64,000 nucleotides of DNA from Rhynchonema sp. JSB1_4 (Eukaryota; Nematoda; Chromadorea; Monhysterida; Xyalidae), in NCBI GenBank assembly GCA_030248065.1, contig JASAMV010000618.1, positions 124,001-188,000 on the forward strand. Reading direction: 5' to 3'. The stretch's first letter is position 1. Every line of letters starts with the position of its first letter. This document shows, one piece after another, positions 24,481 to 36,567 of the stretch. The notes beneath the pieces were generated by a model. That model searched no databases and had not been told where the DNA came from. It was given only the letters and a program-made list of their open reading frames with translations. The position numbers were made by a program, and so were the translations under genes.

Positions 24481-25234
24481 TATCAAACCCGGAAGTGGTG
24501 TTGAAGCGCAGCGCTCAACTAGATGAAAACGAAACAGGAAAAGCAGCTGAGTTGTCAAGGGCACTACAGCCGTATATGGACATGGACGTGCTTCCTGCGG
24601 TTAGCAATTGACTGGACTGATTCAATTCAATTTCATTTGAATCAACTTTGCCTGTTTTGTGTTTCAAAACCAAACGCATCACAGCAAACACTTTGCAGCT
24701 GAATGATCTGCGTCAAGCAGAAACCGAACATCTGGCACGAATAAATGCATTGACGGAATTTATTATCAAAGCAGCTGGTGAGCTGAAAACGTCGTCAGAC
24801 AAGATTGCGATGCTTCGAACCAATCTGGAACAGAAGACACTGCTGATGTGGCAACAGTTTATGGAGGGTTAGACAATTTGGCGCTCACAAATACACAACA
24901 AATTTGGTTGAAGCTGGTAAGAATAAAATTAATCGAATTCGTCATTTTCCTGCATAGGACCCGGCGAACGCCTGAGCAGTCATGCCCGATCGCGGTCCAC
25001 ATCAGTCTCGCATCACGGAATCGCGACTTCAGTGGGTTTCCCCAGATATACGCACACGCGTGAATAGCTGCAAACCTGCTTGCTCTTATTCAGAATAACC
25101 AAATGGCGGATTCTAAGCCCGTTTGCGAGCAAGACGGTATCCCGCAACAAGACGTAATCGCAAGCCACAGTCGCAAACGAATCGCAGAGGAAAATCTGGC
25201 GGAGGTGGCTGTCAAGAAGCCAAAACAGATTTGA
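24481..25234 (+). pseudogene. A'' : 3' exon fragment of the A family
   Basis: Carries only exons corresponding to A' 19838-20598. A one-base gain in the first exon (near 24520) shifts the frame, and the acceptor before the penultimate exon reads CTGCATAGG instead of CTGCAGAGG. The last exon (about 25094-25234) still ends in the same KKPKQI stop. There is no promoter or 5' exons. Either a broken partial duplicate or, if the triplication is an assembly error, not a separate locus. Confidence 0.6.
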
Positions 25235-27030
25235 GTTGTTTCAAAATGATATCACATTCTGTAGGCTGAAGAGTTTTGAATGAATGTGTGAGCAGGGTTG
25301 GAAAAAAATTTTTGGGATAACATAACATGACCTTTGTCTATGATGTTTTTGCAATTGTTTTCGCGAGAGCAAACTATAGAGTAGGAATCGAAACACAGCT
25401 TTTGCGACGTCATTATTGTACATCACTAAGGTACAGTGTCCATTTTTTTCTTTCTTTTCGTGAAAATCATCTCTGACGACTGGCCCGGATCACCTAAGCT
25501 GTCAGGCGTTACGGGCCGAAACAGCAACGTGTCACTGGTCTTGCGCAAAGGCGTGCCCTCAAAGCACCTTACCGTCTGACCATGGTATTTCTTGCTTCAA
25601 TGCAGCCCTCAAGGCAACCCAGACATTGAAAATCATCTGTTTTGTACATGTGTCTTGTATACTTGCTCTGCTCAGTGTTATTGAGGTGTTGGAATTGCAT
25701 GTGTACTGTACCTACATTGTGAAATAAAGCAAAGGAAAGAGAGCAAACAGAAGTTTGTCTACCTCGATCAGCATTCTTGCCACTCGCCTTCAATTGATCT
25801 GCTGCATACAAAATTCCAGACCCGCAACAGAAATTGTCTACAGCATGCCACATTTTAGTTGTTTCGCACTCCAAGCGCTTTTGAGATTTCCTGTTGCCGA
25901 TCGCAAAACACGCATATCGCCTTGCATCATTTATGGGGTTGGGGCTAATAGAGTGGTCAATTAAAGTGGTCAACTCACAACGACATAAGAGTAAAAGGCA
26001 ACCTACGCCAACATGACCTCGATGTCGCAGCTGGCAGAATGGTGAAACATTCTGACGTGGCTGCTGTTTTGGGAAATGTTACACGTTGAAGAATACAAAA
26101 TGGAGCGTGATTTTCTCTTTCTATTCGTTTTGAGTACACACAACCTTCGAAATCGGGCTCGTGTTGGTGTAGTTTGTCTATCATGAATCTCGTGTCATGA
26201 TGATGATGATCTCGACCTCGAGTCATGATGAGAGAAATGATGAGGTTTGATGTCAGCGACAATGCATGCACAGACTTGTGTAGATCGGCGCGGGCTACGA
26301 AATGCTGTTCGGATGTCACCCGGCGATGTTGGTGTACAAATACGTAGTACCTGCCGTAATACTGCTGTATTCCGTTAACTTTATACTCTGTTTCTCACAT
26401 TATTGTGACAACTGACCGACAACCTTCAATGATATCCTGGTCAGCATGCGTGGTCAGTTTGGTGGGGTGGGGGTGCGTTTGATTTTGTGCAAATACCACG
26501 TGCAATGGTGACTGAAATCAGTTTTTGTTTATAAAATTTCGTAGCTCAATATTTCTGATTGTGGTACTTATTGAACATCGTTATCAAGAAAAACAGGACT
26601 GAAATTTTACAATGTTATTACGAAATGACACAGTTGTGTGACGACGTTCAGCACGAAACATACCCACTGACGTTCAGCATATCGCGATGTGCAGAGCCCG
26701 TCATATGTATAAAGTGCTCACATTCAGAATTTTTTCAAAACTCATAAAACAGAGACGCGCAGTCAGAACTGGTTTGTTGCCGCATGCTGCTGTTCAAAAA
26801 CTTCCGCGATAAACCTCTTATTTTGGCCAATTACTTGGTGGTCGACTCAAATCGTCAACTGTTGTCGTCAACTCAGGTCAGGGCGTGTGATGAAATGCAC
26901 GTGAGTTGCGTGCATTTTGATGCTGCAACCAACGACATACTCCGAAATGGCCGCCACAAATATACCATGACATTAGCGACAAATATGCGCACCCAATAAC
27001 ACCAGGTGGACACATCGTTGTCCTGTGTGA
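24481..27030 (+). repeat. Triplicated block, copy 3 (forward)
   Basis: Runs from a point equivalent to 19838 past the end of copy 1, and is the most complete version downstream. It contains a third copy of the A-type 3' exons (see pseudogene entry) and a third copy of the small hydrophobic reading frame. Confidence 0.8.
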
Positions 27031-27244
27031 GTTGACGATCGAAGTTGACGAAATGAAAATGAGCACCCATTTTTATCAGTGTTATCGTGTACAGGTTAGC
27101 AGTTTCAGCGCTCGCGATGCGTCATTTCTCAAGAAAATAAGATTGTTTACGTCAGTTTTGACAAATTCTTTTTGTTCAGTTGATAACCAGCAACGGCAAT
27201 TTTTCGATGTTTCCGTTAACTGAATTGTGCGTACACACCTATAG

Positions 27245-27515
27245 TATAGTAAGTTTTTAATAATCGCTGCTTCATACATTCCTACGGACGGAGGGAATCT
27301 CCTGTTCGAAGTCGAGGCAGGCAACAAGCTCAACACACAAACAAGCCACGCAGCTGACAGACACAGCTTGTGTGAATGAAACGTTCGAAGCGCACACAGC
27401 CCCGCTTGCCTGGCTTGTCGACTGTGTGTTGAGCTTGTTGCCTGCCTCGACTTTGAACGGGAGTTTCCCTGCGTCTGTAGGAATGCATGGGGCAGTGAAT
27501 TTAGAAATTGCTATA
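27245..27515. mobile_element. Foldback element F4, copy 1
   Basis: TATAGTAAGTTTTTAATAAT at the left pairs with the inverse ending GAAATTGCTATA. Arms contain GTTCGAAGTCGAGGCAGGCA and CAACAAGCTCAACACACA with their inverses; the loop has a variant of the core (TGAAACGTT). Further copies are at 42488-42737 and 53364-53640. Confidence 0.85.
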
Positions 27516-27654
27516 TAACATATTAGGTGCACACAAGTACAGTTTCATGTAATTTTTTGCTTTATTATTGCGTCTCTTATTGCGTACAAAAACCTCGGGC
27601 GTGCATAAAACCTGGGTTTTTGCAATTGTGGTGACCGGCGCTTGTATCATTTCC

Positions 27655-27815
27655 ATGGTCGATATCAAACTTGGTTATCGGATCGGATCTCTCTACGTAG
27701 TCACATCACATCACTGTGATCGGATCGGACTACCTAGTCATATTGATGTGACCTGACTAGGCTGACGGATCCAATCCGGTCACATCCAATCACCAAGTTT
27801 GATATCTATGACCAG
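27655..27815. mobile_element. Short MITE with ATATCAAACTTGGT ends
   Basis: CGATATCAAACTTGGTTATC at the left pairs with ATCACCAAGTTTGATATC at the right, with GGATCGGATC-type subterminal sequence. Shorter or partial relatives occur near 29719, 39498-39590 and 58930. Confidence 0.7.
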
Positions 27816-28892
27816 TGTCTCTCTTTGGGCTACGTCTCGTTAAGATACAAGGAACAAAAAAGCTCCGGTACCGTTGTTGCGAAAACAGTGAACTCAATTA
27901 TTCAATTTCAGCTTTTCAACAAAATTGAAAATCGTTCATGTTGCGTCGATAAGTGCGGACAACACCCCAAACATTGTCATCAAAATCTGCGTGCAACAGA
28001 CAACACACGATCTCAACAAGAGCAGAAGGCGTCAGTAATTCGCAAAGCCAGTGCTGTGCCTTTTATGTAAAAAATTCGGCTGACCTTAGCCACTGAAAAA
28101 TTGGGGGCCATCTACAGTTGAATGATCCTAATGCCGAGTCGTGGCATTCTGAACGATCAAATCCTAAAGATCTCGTTCGCCGTCTGCGTGGTCGGCATGC
28201 TTGGACTGAGACGAACTGCTGAGATCGCTGGCGTTTTTGTGATCATGCTTGTTTTGGGGGTGATCTTCATCAAATTGTTCGGAGAGAGGAACCAGAAGAG
28301 CAGGTGATGCATTATACGTCAGTGTGGTCGTATATCTTTTTGACTCTGGTGCGGAATTCATAAAAAACAAGAATAATTTTTTTTGTTGAAAAAAGATAAA
28401 ATCATTTCCCGCGCCATCATTTTTCGAGGTGGCTTATTTGTATACAGTGCCACATACGCCAGCTCTCTTCTACTGTTTGACGTACCGAGTTCATACAGAT
28501 AAAATACGTTGCTTTTAAGCCCTTTTTCAGTGCTTCCATCAAGAATCCACAAAGATCCACCAACGTGAGTACCAAACTTTGTGTGCCGGCATGCCTTTGC
28601 AGCACGCTTGTCCAAATTATAGCCGTTGGGGCACAATGTGCATATTCTACCTATGTACTGTATGTATACCTCTACCTTGATTACAAGGCGGTGTTGCACC
28701 AAGCTGGTATTTGCTTTTATAAAAAAAGTGTATCCTGCCAAACGAACGAGATATGCTGTACATGTGCTCAAGTGTGATTGGTATGTTCGTTCCAATAGCA
28801 TCATTTATCAAAAAAAACTGGAGACTCCATTGTTGCGAAAACAGACAAACATGACTTTGTTTTATAAGTACGTATGTAATTTCGATGTCAAT

Positions 28893-29119
28893 GGGTGATA
28901 TTTTCGAAACGATGTAAAGGTCAGTTGGGTGTAAAGGTCGGTGGAAAGCTCGGTCGACAGCTCAGTGTGATAGACCTCGGTGTAAACTTGAAACATTCCA
29001 CGTTAATAACAGGCAATGTTTCACGTTTACACCGAGCTACGCCGACCGAGCTTTCGACCGAACTTTACACCGACCTTTACGCCCAACTGACCTTTACACC
29101 GTTTCGAAAATTCCACCCA
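28893..29119. mobile_element. Foldback element F5, short copy
   Basis: GGGTGATATTTTCGAAAC at the left pairs with GTTTCGAAAATTCCACCC at the right. Arms contain GTAAAGGTCAGTTGGGTG and its inverse. Flanks are AAT on both sides, consistent with a 3-bp target duplication. TGAAACATT and AATGTTTCA flank the centre. The long copy is at 59994-60605. Confidence 0.85.
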
Positions 29120-29864
29120 ATGGCTTTTGAAAACAACTGTACATAAAGATGGGAAAACACGATATCTTAATCAATGTTGTTCAGTCTGTATTCTTGTCGA
29201 CCCACGCTTATCGGTTGGTGAATCACAAGTGTTTAAAAAATAATATGCGGGTGTGCTTTGTGGACACGTGTAAACGCATATGACGCGTCAAGGACTTTAG
29301 CCAAAAATATATACAGTAGTTCAATGCCGGACTTCGTGGTTTCGAAAATCGATGGTTTTATTCATATGGATTTAAGTCAGACTTCTGCTAGTGGTGGGAA
29401 TGGGGAATTCACAAAACAATACATAATATTTTGTTGAGAAAACCGTGCAACCATACACAACGTGTCAAAGTTGACGCTTTGTTTGGAAACCGCGTCTTGT
29501 CCATCATCCAGCGTGACCACATCTGACTTTGAACTTTGATGGTAAAGTTGACGATGAACTTGACTTTGTTTTGTGAATTCCACCCAAAAATAGTGGATCG
29601 ATCTAACTCGAGTTTTCGCTTCCTGCGGAATACCGAATTCAGTTCTTAATGATAGAGAAATTGACGCCAGAAAGTGGTTTGGAGATAACGTGCGTTGAAA
29701 ACCGTGTGCAAAAGCCGATATCAAACTTGGTGACCAATCCGGTTTGGCGTTGCCTTGAACACGTTACTACTTGCATCAACGATATTTATCAATGCCGCTG
29801 GTGGAAATAGTGGCGAAGCGTCACGGGACCCAACCATGTCCGATCAGATAACCAAATTTGCCCC

Positions 29865-30062
29865 TTGTTCAGTCGCGACACCAGCGACTCACTGGCGGCT
29901 CAGTGTCAGAGTACATTTGGGTCGCAGGCGACCTCTTTCATGCATCGCGGTCGATGTTATGCGATCAAGCTGGGCACTGGATGGACGTTGGCGGACGCGC
30001 TGTCCGCATGCGACCAACTGCCTATGGCGGACATTTGTCGACATTGCATTCGCGTCAAGTAA
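29865..30062 (+). CDS. Possible C-type-lectin-like domain fragment
   Basis: A 65-aa frame contains GRCYAIKLGTGWTLADAL followed by SACDQL and ADIC. This resembles the N-terminal half of a C-type lectin fold (G-x-CY, then W-x-x-A-x-x-x-C). C-type lectins are numerous in nematodes. No signal peptide exon or C-terminal half was found, and the frame ends in TAA at 30060, after an in-frame Lys codon. It could be an isolated exon or a relic. Confidence 0.25.
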   Translation: MFSRDTSDSLAAQCQSTFGSQATSFMHRGRCYAIKLGTGWTLADALSACDQLPMADICRHCIRVK

Positions 30063-30249
30063 CGACAATCCTCAGACAGAAATTGATCGCTGCGGTCAGT
30101 TACAATGCTCGCTCAAGAACACTGCAATAACGAATTCGATCATACAGAATTCCCAACTGCTTGTTCCTTTCTACTTCTTTTTTGTTCAGTTAGTTCCTTT
30201 ACATCACAAAAGTTTCTTTCTGTCTCGGGCCAAAGGGGTCATATAACTG

Positions 30250-30835
30250 CATCATCTTGGAAACCCTACGTATTTCATTTGCCATCGGCAAAAATTGAGT
30301 GTTAGAATGCCATCCAATGTGAGGAAACTCAACTCTCAATCTTTTTTGTTCCTGCAGCTGTTTTATTCCTGTTGAGACTCCTGTGTTGTTTTATCATGGT
30401 CTTTGTTTTCGGGCACGTAGCTACACAGTATAATAAATCCACTTTGCCGAATTATACTCGATTTACAAAAAACAGACCATAACATAACACTGTTGCATAA
30501 ATCAGAATATAACACTATTGTCAATATGTGTTTTCATCACACTTTTCATTCTAATACTAACAACTGGGATGGGATAAATCCAAGGCTTACTAGTTTTATC
30601 GCGTTGGTTGGAGTATGTGAAGTTTCGCTTCCCTTTGTTGTGCGGATGGACCGCGTTGTTTTCTGCTTCGAATAAAAACGCGTTCCATCACAGTCGGATC
30701 GGATTATTTGCTTCTTTATTCCGTTCTTGTATTCTTGCGGCAATGCTAACGTGTTACGCAGTCGATGTTCCATAGAAATGGGAACCACTGAAATAATAAA
30801 AGAACAGAAACAGGGGAGAGTATCGAAATTCAATT
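30250..30835. other. No gene recognised
   Basis: AT-rich sequence with short frames only. Nothing I can support as an exon. Confidence 0.4.
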
Positions 30836-33676
30836 AAGCCTTCCAGCCTATTGACACCGCAAAGTTTGCAGATCACCAAGCCTTCCAGCCCATGACACCA
30901 CAAAGTTGCAGATCACCAAGCCTTCCAGCCCATTGACACCACAAAGTTGCAGATCACCAAGCCTTCCAGCCCATTGACACCACAAAGTTGCAGATCACCA
31001 AGCCTTCCAGCCCATTGACACCACAAAGTTGCAGATCACCAAGCCTTCCAGCCCATTGACACCACAAAATTGCAGATCACCAAGCCTTCCAGCCCATTGA
31101 CACCACAAAATTGCAGATCACCAAGCCTTCCAGCCCATTGACACCACAAAATTGCAGATCACCAAGCCTTCCAGCCCATTGACACCACAAAATTGCAGAT
31201 CACCAAGCCTTCCAGCCCATTGACACCACAAAATTGCAGATCACCAAGCCTTCCAGCCCATTGACACCACAAAGTTGCAGATCACCAAGCCTTCCAGCCC
31301 ATTGACACCACAAAGTTGCAGATCACCAAGCCTTCCAGCCCATTGACACCACAAAGTTGCAGATCACCAAGCCTTCCAGCCCATTGACACCACAAAGTTG
31401 CAGATCACCAAGCCTTCCAGCCCATTGACACCACAAAGTTGCAGATCACCAAGCCTTCCAGCCCATTGACACCACAAAGTTGCAGATCACCAAGCCTTCC
31501 AGCCCATTGACACCACAAAGTTGCAGATCACCAAGCCTTCCAGCCCATTGACACCACAAAGTTGCAGATCACCAAGCCTTCCAGCCCATTGACACCACAA
31601 AGTTGCAGATCACCAAGCCTTCCAGCCCATTGACACCACAAAGTTGCAGATCACCAAGCCTTCCAGCCCATTGACACCACAAAATTGCAGATCACCAAGC
31701 CTTCCAGCCCATTGACACCACAAAGTTGCAGATCACCAAGCCTTCCAGCCCATTGACACCACAAAGTTGCAGATCACCAAGCCTTCCAGCCCATTGACAC
31801 CACAAAGTTGCAGATCACCAAGCCTTCCAGCCCATTGACACCACAAAGTTGCAGATCACCAAGCCTTCCAGCCCATTGACACCACAAAGTTGCAGATCAC
31901 CAAGCCTTCCAGCCCATTGACACCACAAAGTTGCAGATCACCAAGCCTTCCAGCCCATTGACACCACAAAGTTGCAGATCACCAAGCCTTCCAGCCCATT
32001 GACACCACAAAGTTGCAGATCACCAAGCCTTCCAGCCCATTGACACCACAAAGTTGCAGATCACCAAGCCTTCCAGCCCATTGACACCACAAAGTTGCAG
32101 ATCACCAAGCCTTCCAGCCCATTGACACCACAAAGTTGCAGATCACCAAGCCTTCCAGCCCATTGACACCACAAAGTTGCAGATCACCAAGCCTTCCAGC
32201 CCATTGACACCACAAAGTTGCAGATCACCAAGCCTTCCAGCCCATTGACACCACAAAGTTGCAGATCACCAAGCCTTCCAGCCCATTGACACCACAAAAT
32301 TGCAGATCACCAAGCCTTCCAGCCCATTGACACCACAAAGTTGCAGATCACCAAGCCTTCCAGCCCATTGACACCACAAAGTTGCAGATCACCAAGCCTT
32401 CCAGCCCATTGACACCACAAAGTTGCAGATCACCAAGCCTTCCAGCCCATTGACACCACAAAGTTGCAGATCACCAAGCCTTCCAGCCCATTGACACCAC
32501 AAAGTTGCAGATCACCAAGCCTTCCAGCCCATTGACACCACAAAGTTGCAGATCACCAAGCCTTCCAGCCCATTGACACCACAAAGTTGCAGATCACCAA
32601 GCCTTCCAGCCCATTGACACCACAAAATTGCAGATCACCAAGCCTTCCAGCCCATTGACACCACAAAGTTGCAGATCACCAAGCCTTCCAGCCCATTGAC
32701 ACCACAAAGTTGCAGATCACCAAGCCTTCCAGCCCATTGACACCACAAAGTTGCAGATCACCAAGCCTTCCAGCCCATTGACACCACAAAGTTGCAGATC
32801 ACCAAGCCTTCCAGCCCATTGACACCACAAAGTTGCAGATCACCAAGCCTTCCAGCCCATTGACACCACAAAGTTGCAGATCACCAAGCCTTCCAGCCCA
32901 TTGACACCACAAAGTTGCAGATCACCAAGCCTTCCAGCCCATTGACACCACAAAGTTGCAGATCACCAAGCCTTCCAGCCCATTGACACCACAAAGTTGC
33001 AGATCACCAAGCCTTCCAGCCCATTGACACCACAAAGTTGCAGATCACCAAGCCTTCCAGCCCATTGACACCACAAAGTTGCAGATCACCAAGCCTTCCA
33101 GCCCATTGACACCACAAAGTTGCAGATCACCACCCCCAGATCACCAAGCATTCCAGCCCATTGACACCACAAAGTTGCAGATCACCAAGCCTTCCAGCCC
33201 ATTGACACCACAAAGTTGCAGATCACCAAGCCTTCCAGCCCATTGACACCACAAAGTTGCAGATCACCAAGCCTTCCAGCCCATTGACACCACAAAGTTG
33301 CAGATCACCAAGCCTTCCAGCCCATTGACACCACAAAGTTGCAGATCACCAAGCCTTCCAGCCCATTGACACCACAAAGTTGCAGATCACCAAGCCTTCC
33401 AGCCCATTGACACCACAAAATTGCAGATCACCAAGCCTTCCAGCCCATTGACACCACAAAGTTGCAGATCACCAAGCCTTCCAGCCCATTGACACCACAA
33501 AATTGCAGATCACCAAGCCTTCCAGCCCATTGACACCACAAAGTTGCAGATCACCAAGCCTTCCAGCCCATTGACACCACAAAGTTGCAGATCACCAAGC
33601 CTTCCAGCCCATTGACACCACAAAATTGCAGATCACCAAGCCTTCCAGCCCATTGACACCACAAAGTCACAGATCA
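30836..33676. repeat. 41-bp minisatellite, about 69 units
   Basis: The unit is GCCTTCCAGCCCATTGACAC followed by CACAAAGTTGCAGATCACCAA (41 bp). Copies are nearly identical. The main variant is a G/A switch in CAAAGTTG versus CAAAATTG. Five consecutive A-type units lie at about 31065-31260; other A-type units are scattered (about 31680, 32295, 32625, 33417, 33500, 33625). One rearranged unit with an extra CCCCCAGATC lies near 33131. The first unit is the most diverged. Such homogeneity implies recent expansion. Confidence 0.97.
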
Positions 33677-34568
33677 CAGGTTATTCACGTATATACAGGA
33701 TTGCAAAATGACCAAGCACTAGCAACCCCTCCTCTGACCGGAATCCCAATCCTTTCGGCAAGTCGTCTCCAAGCCAACTGAGGCACGTCCGGTTTTGGCA
33801 GGAGCTCTCATGCAATGCAGTGGCTTCGAGGTGCGCTCCTGTAAACACACTAATTTTATTTCTATTGAAAAAGACTTGGCACTGACGAGCCCTGGTGCCT
33901 CGGTCTGTCTGCGAAGGCAGGGCGAAACGGACCAACATTACTGCACTCAGTACATTGTGACTTCACTTATGTGTACTGCTTGATGTGGCTCTCTGCCCTA
34001 GTTATGCACAGATGTGAAGAAACTCTGTTTATGAGCTTGCACGCGATGTTACAGCCCGGCAGAAAGATCTGCTGGTGGGGCTTTTTGAAGATAAGTTTGC
34101 CAGAGACGTTCGCACTGACGAGCTCTAGCGCCTCGGTCTGTCTGCAAAGGCAGGGCGAAACAGACCAAATTACAGCACTCAGTTAATTGGCGGCAGTTTG
34201 AAGCAAAGCGTTACCAACCGCATCCCTTGGTGACTGTTGCTGATTGAATTCATCAGCATCCATTCGATTTTTTCGTGGTTGAGATCATGTAACGGATGAT
34301 GATCGGATCAGTGTGTGTGATAGAGTTCGGCGTTTTCCGCAGAAGTCGTCGAAGTTGCTTTTGAAGAAATGAATGAAATGACAAGAAACGGCGCCTTTTA
34401 TACCCACTTACGTACCGTAGTCTGAACCGGTTTCATGCCAACTCGTCATTCTTTGTTTTACACAAGGTGAATGTTCTTATTGAAAGTTTTGGTTCTTCGC
34501 CAATCGATTTCATCAGGTGCTACGTACATATACGTCCACATCTCGCTGCCTGCTGTTTGTGTTGCAAC
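33677..34568. repeat. Intergenic DNA with a tandem duplication of about 233 bp
   Basis: The block at about 33872-33950 (GCACTGACGAGC...GGGCGAAACGGACCAA) recurs at about 34106-34170. Both copies encode a similar (A)LTS..ASVCL(R/Q)RQGETDQ peptide, so an exon duplication is possible, but I found no gene to join it to. A weak TATA-like TTTTATACC lies near 34397, upstream of gene B. Confidence 0.5.
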
Positions 34569-36567
34569 ATGCCCAAAATTACACGATGCGAACAGAAAAG
34601 GCGCCGAGCGATTGCAGCCAGGAACGCCAAGGCAACTTTGTTGTCTGAAGCAACAAAATTGAAAGGTTGGGGCATTGTAGATATATAATTCACCCCGACA
34701 GCTTAACATTCCGCCGGTGCAAATAATAAAAATGGTTATATCAGTACGTGGCGCGCCAAGTGGCGAGCTGAGGAATTCGAGAGAGAGCCATACATTTGTT
34801 GCAATGGAATATACTATAGGAGGCAGAATTTCAGGCGAGCAAGTTCGTTTATCCCTCATTCCGCATCTTCCGGTCGGCTGCTATGTGCTGGACTGTCGTC
34901 GCCGCTTTCTCAATCAAGGCGGATGGTCAGTGTTCGAAATCGACGTATCTGTTCCACCGGACTTGGTGCCACTGCTCCGGTCGCTTGCATCATTGCCACT
35001 TGGACTGAAGGTTGAAACGACCGTAAGTCCAAGTGTTCAGCGGGCCGGGCCACATTTTGCAGTTTGCAATAGCACCTCATCTCATCAATGAGCATTCTTT
35101 GCTTGTTTTTTTCAGGCGAATCCTAAGAAAGGTCGGCTTGAATCGTCTGTTGATCGTTCGAGCTCACTGCTCTCCACGCTGAGTGACACCAATCGAATGG
35201 CGGCCGGTGTCACGCCCAGAAACAGTCTCACGGCTTCGCTGGTTGAAAAGGTATGAGCGGCAGATGGTCACTCTACTTTGATCTTGCAATCGTTTACAAA
35301 AGTAACAATATCAGTTGGTCGTTGATTTCAGCCGTCCACCGATCAAGCCAATCACACAACGAATAACACTGCATTCGGTATGTGGCATGCGGAAGTGCAA
35401 AATCGTGCTCGATTTGCCATACAATGCAATGAATCGCGTATGTGGAAAAGTCTGTTGGTCAGATTATGGTCGGTGATTTCAAATGGTGTGACCACAAGTT
35501 ACAGCACCGACCAACAGCAACAACAACTGGAATATCGACGACAATTCTTTTCGAAGCGAAGACTTTGAACCTGCTTGTGAGTTTTCACTATCCGTCATCT
35601 AATTTTGAAAGTTTTTGAACTCAGTTCAATTTGGCTTCTAAGTGAGCAAAATCGGATCTTGCATTTCAGCGACAGCGATGATCGAACGGGCCGAAGAGAC
35701 GAACGAGATCGCATTCGGTGACCTACACTGTGATTTCAGCATTCCCGAGCCAACATGCTACAGCCCAGTCAGTTGCTCACATGCTCTATTGCCAACTGAT
35801 ATATCTGCGTGAGTTTACATGGCGACATTTGTGCAGGATCAGGGAACGTCGGTGTTCGTTGGTGCTCTGAAGCAGCCTGTCTACGTGAGTGATTTGTTGC
35901 ACTATTGATAAAAATCAAAGTCTGACTCATTTTGAACGACTATGAAAGGAAAACTAACATTTACAGTTTGGCTGCTCGCTGCCGCCCATCGAGTCAAATT
36001 CGCAGCTAGAGAATGAACGTGTAAGTCGATTTTACACCGGTCATGTCCCCGAACACTGCAACACAATGGTACGCATTCCTCAGGAAGCGGCAATGGATCA
36101 CGAGCTGCCACCCGGTGAAACATCAGCAAAGAAGAACACACCGCCAGAACAGCGCAATGAACATACGTTCGACAGTGGAAAATCATCACGGACGAATGAA
36201 GGTGTAAGTGTCGATTTTATTTTACACTGGCCATGTCACCGAACACTGCAACACAATGCGCATTCCTCAGGAAACAGCAATGGATCACGAGCTGCCACCC
36301 GGTGAAATACCAGCCCCGCAGGACAGGTCCCCTGAACCGACGAAAAACAGTAATGCGAATGCATCATCATCAAACCCGGGCTCAGCGCACGATGATCAGG
36401 GAGAGAACACTGTCGCCGATGAGACACCTTTCGATGACCGACCACCGACAGACGACAGCCCAAGTGGAACTGAGAAATTTGCAGCGATGAAGGACCGAAT
36501 GCGCCTGAATCGACGTGCAATTGGTCAACAACGGGTGCGCGAGCGTGCGGTTGTGCGCAGACGGTGA
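34569..36567 (+). CDS. Gene B: divergent paralog of gene A
   Basis: Nine phase-compatible exons, about 360 aa: 34569-34665, 34835-35022, 35116-35250, 35332-35377, 35670-35767, 35837-35884, 35967-36020, 36084-36203, 36271-36567. Homology to A is inferred from architecture: a Lys/Arg-rich first exon ending in phase 1 with a Gly codon, then a second exon of exactly 188 nt starting G-(D/E)-Q and ending in phase 0. Acidic Ser/Pro-rich exons and a basic C-terminus (MRLNRRAIGQQ...) follow. As in A, two neighbouring exons are duplicates (both with AMDHELPPGE). An upstream in-frame ATG at 34467 is an alternative start. The last exon could also splice at CG|GTGAGT (36563), but I found no open downstream exon. 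No recognised family; function unknown. Confidence 0.6.

Larger units (their letters stand above)
27031..28892. other. Mostly unassigned DNA with MITEs and weak open frames
   Basis: Apart from the two short elements listed separately, I see only weak candidates. One is a possible exon after TTTCAG at 27911, open to a stop at 28068 and Cys/His/Gln-rich. Another is a 61-aa frame at 28122-28307 with one probable membrane segment. A 148-aa minus-strand frame at 28804-28358 starts ATGATG and contains a Cys pair near CTLCPNGYN. None has a recognised family. Confidence 0.3.

Noticed and set aside
29755..30246. 163-aa frame with a hydrophobic start resembling a signal peptide
   Set aside because: It begins at TTG and not ATG. 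The frame with C-type-lectin-like residues is a different one and could not be joined to it.
30836..33676. CRISPR array
   Set aside because: The 41-bp units are contiguous without unique spacers, and the context is a eukaryotic intron-rich genome. It is a minisatellite.
34717..35091. Gene B starting at 34717 as a 124-aa single exon
   Set aside because: A TTTCAG acceptor at 34834 gives an exon of 188 nt, the size found in A and A', and joins in phase to the basic first exon.
34569..36567. Gene B as a borealin/chromosomal passenger protein
   Set aside because: Only a vague resemblance (basic N-terminus, GVTPR motif). No alignable domain, so no name was assigned.
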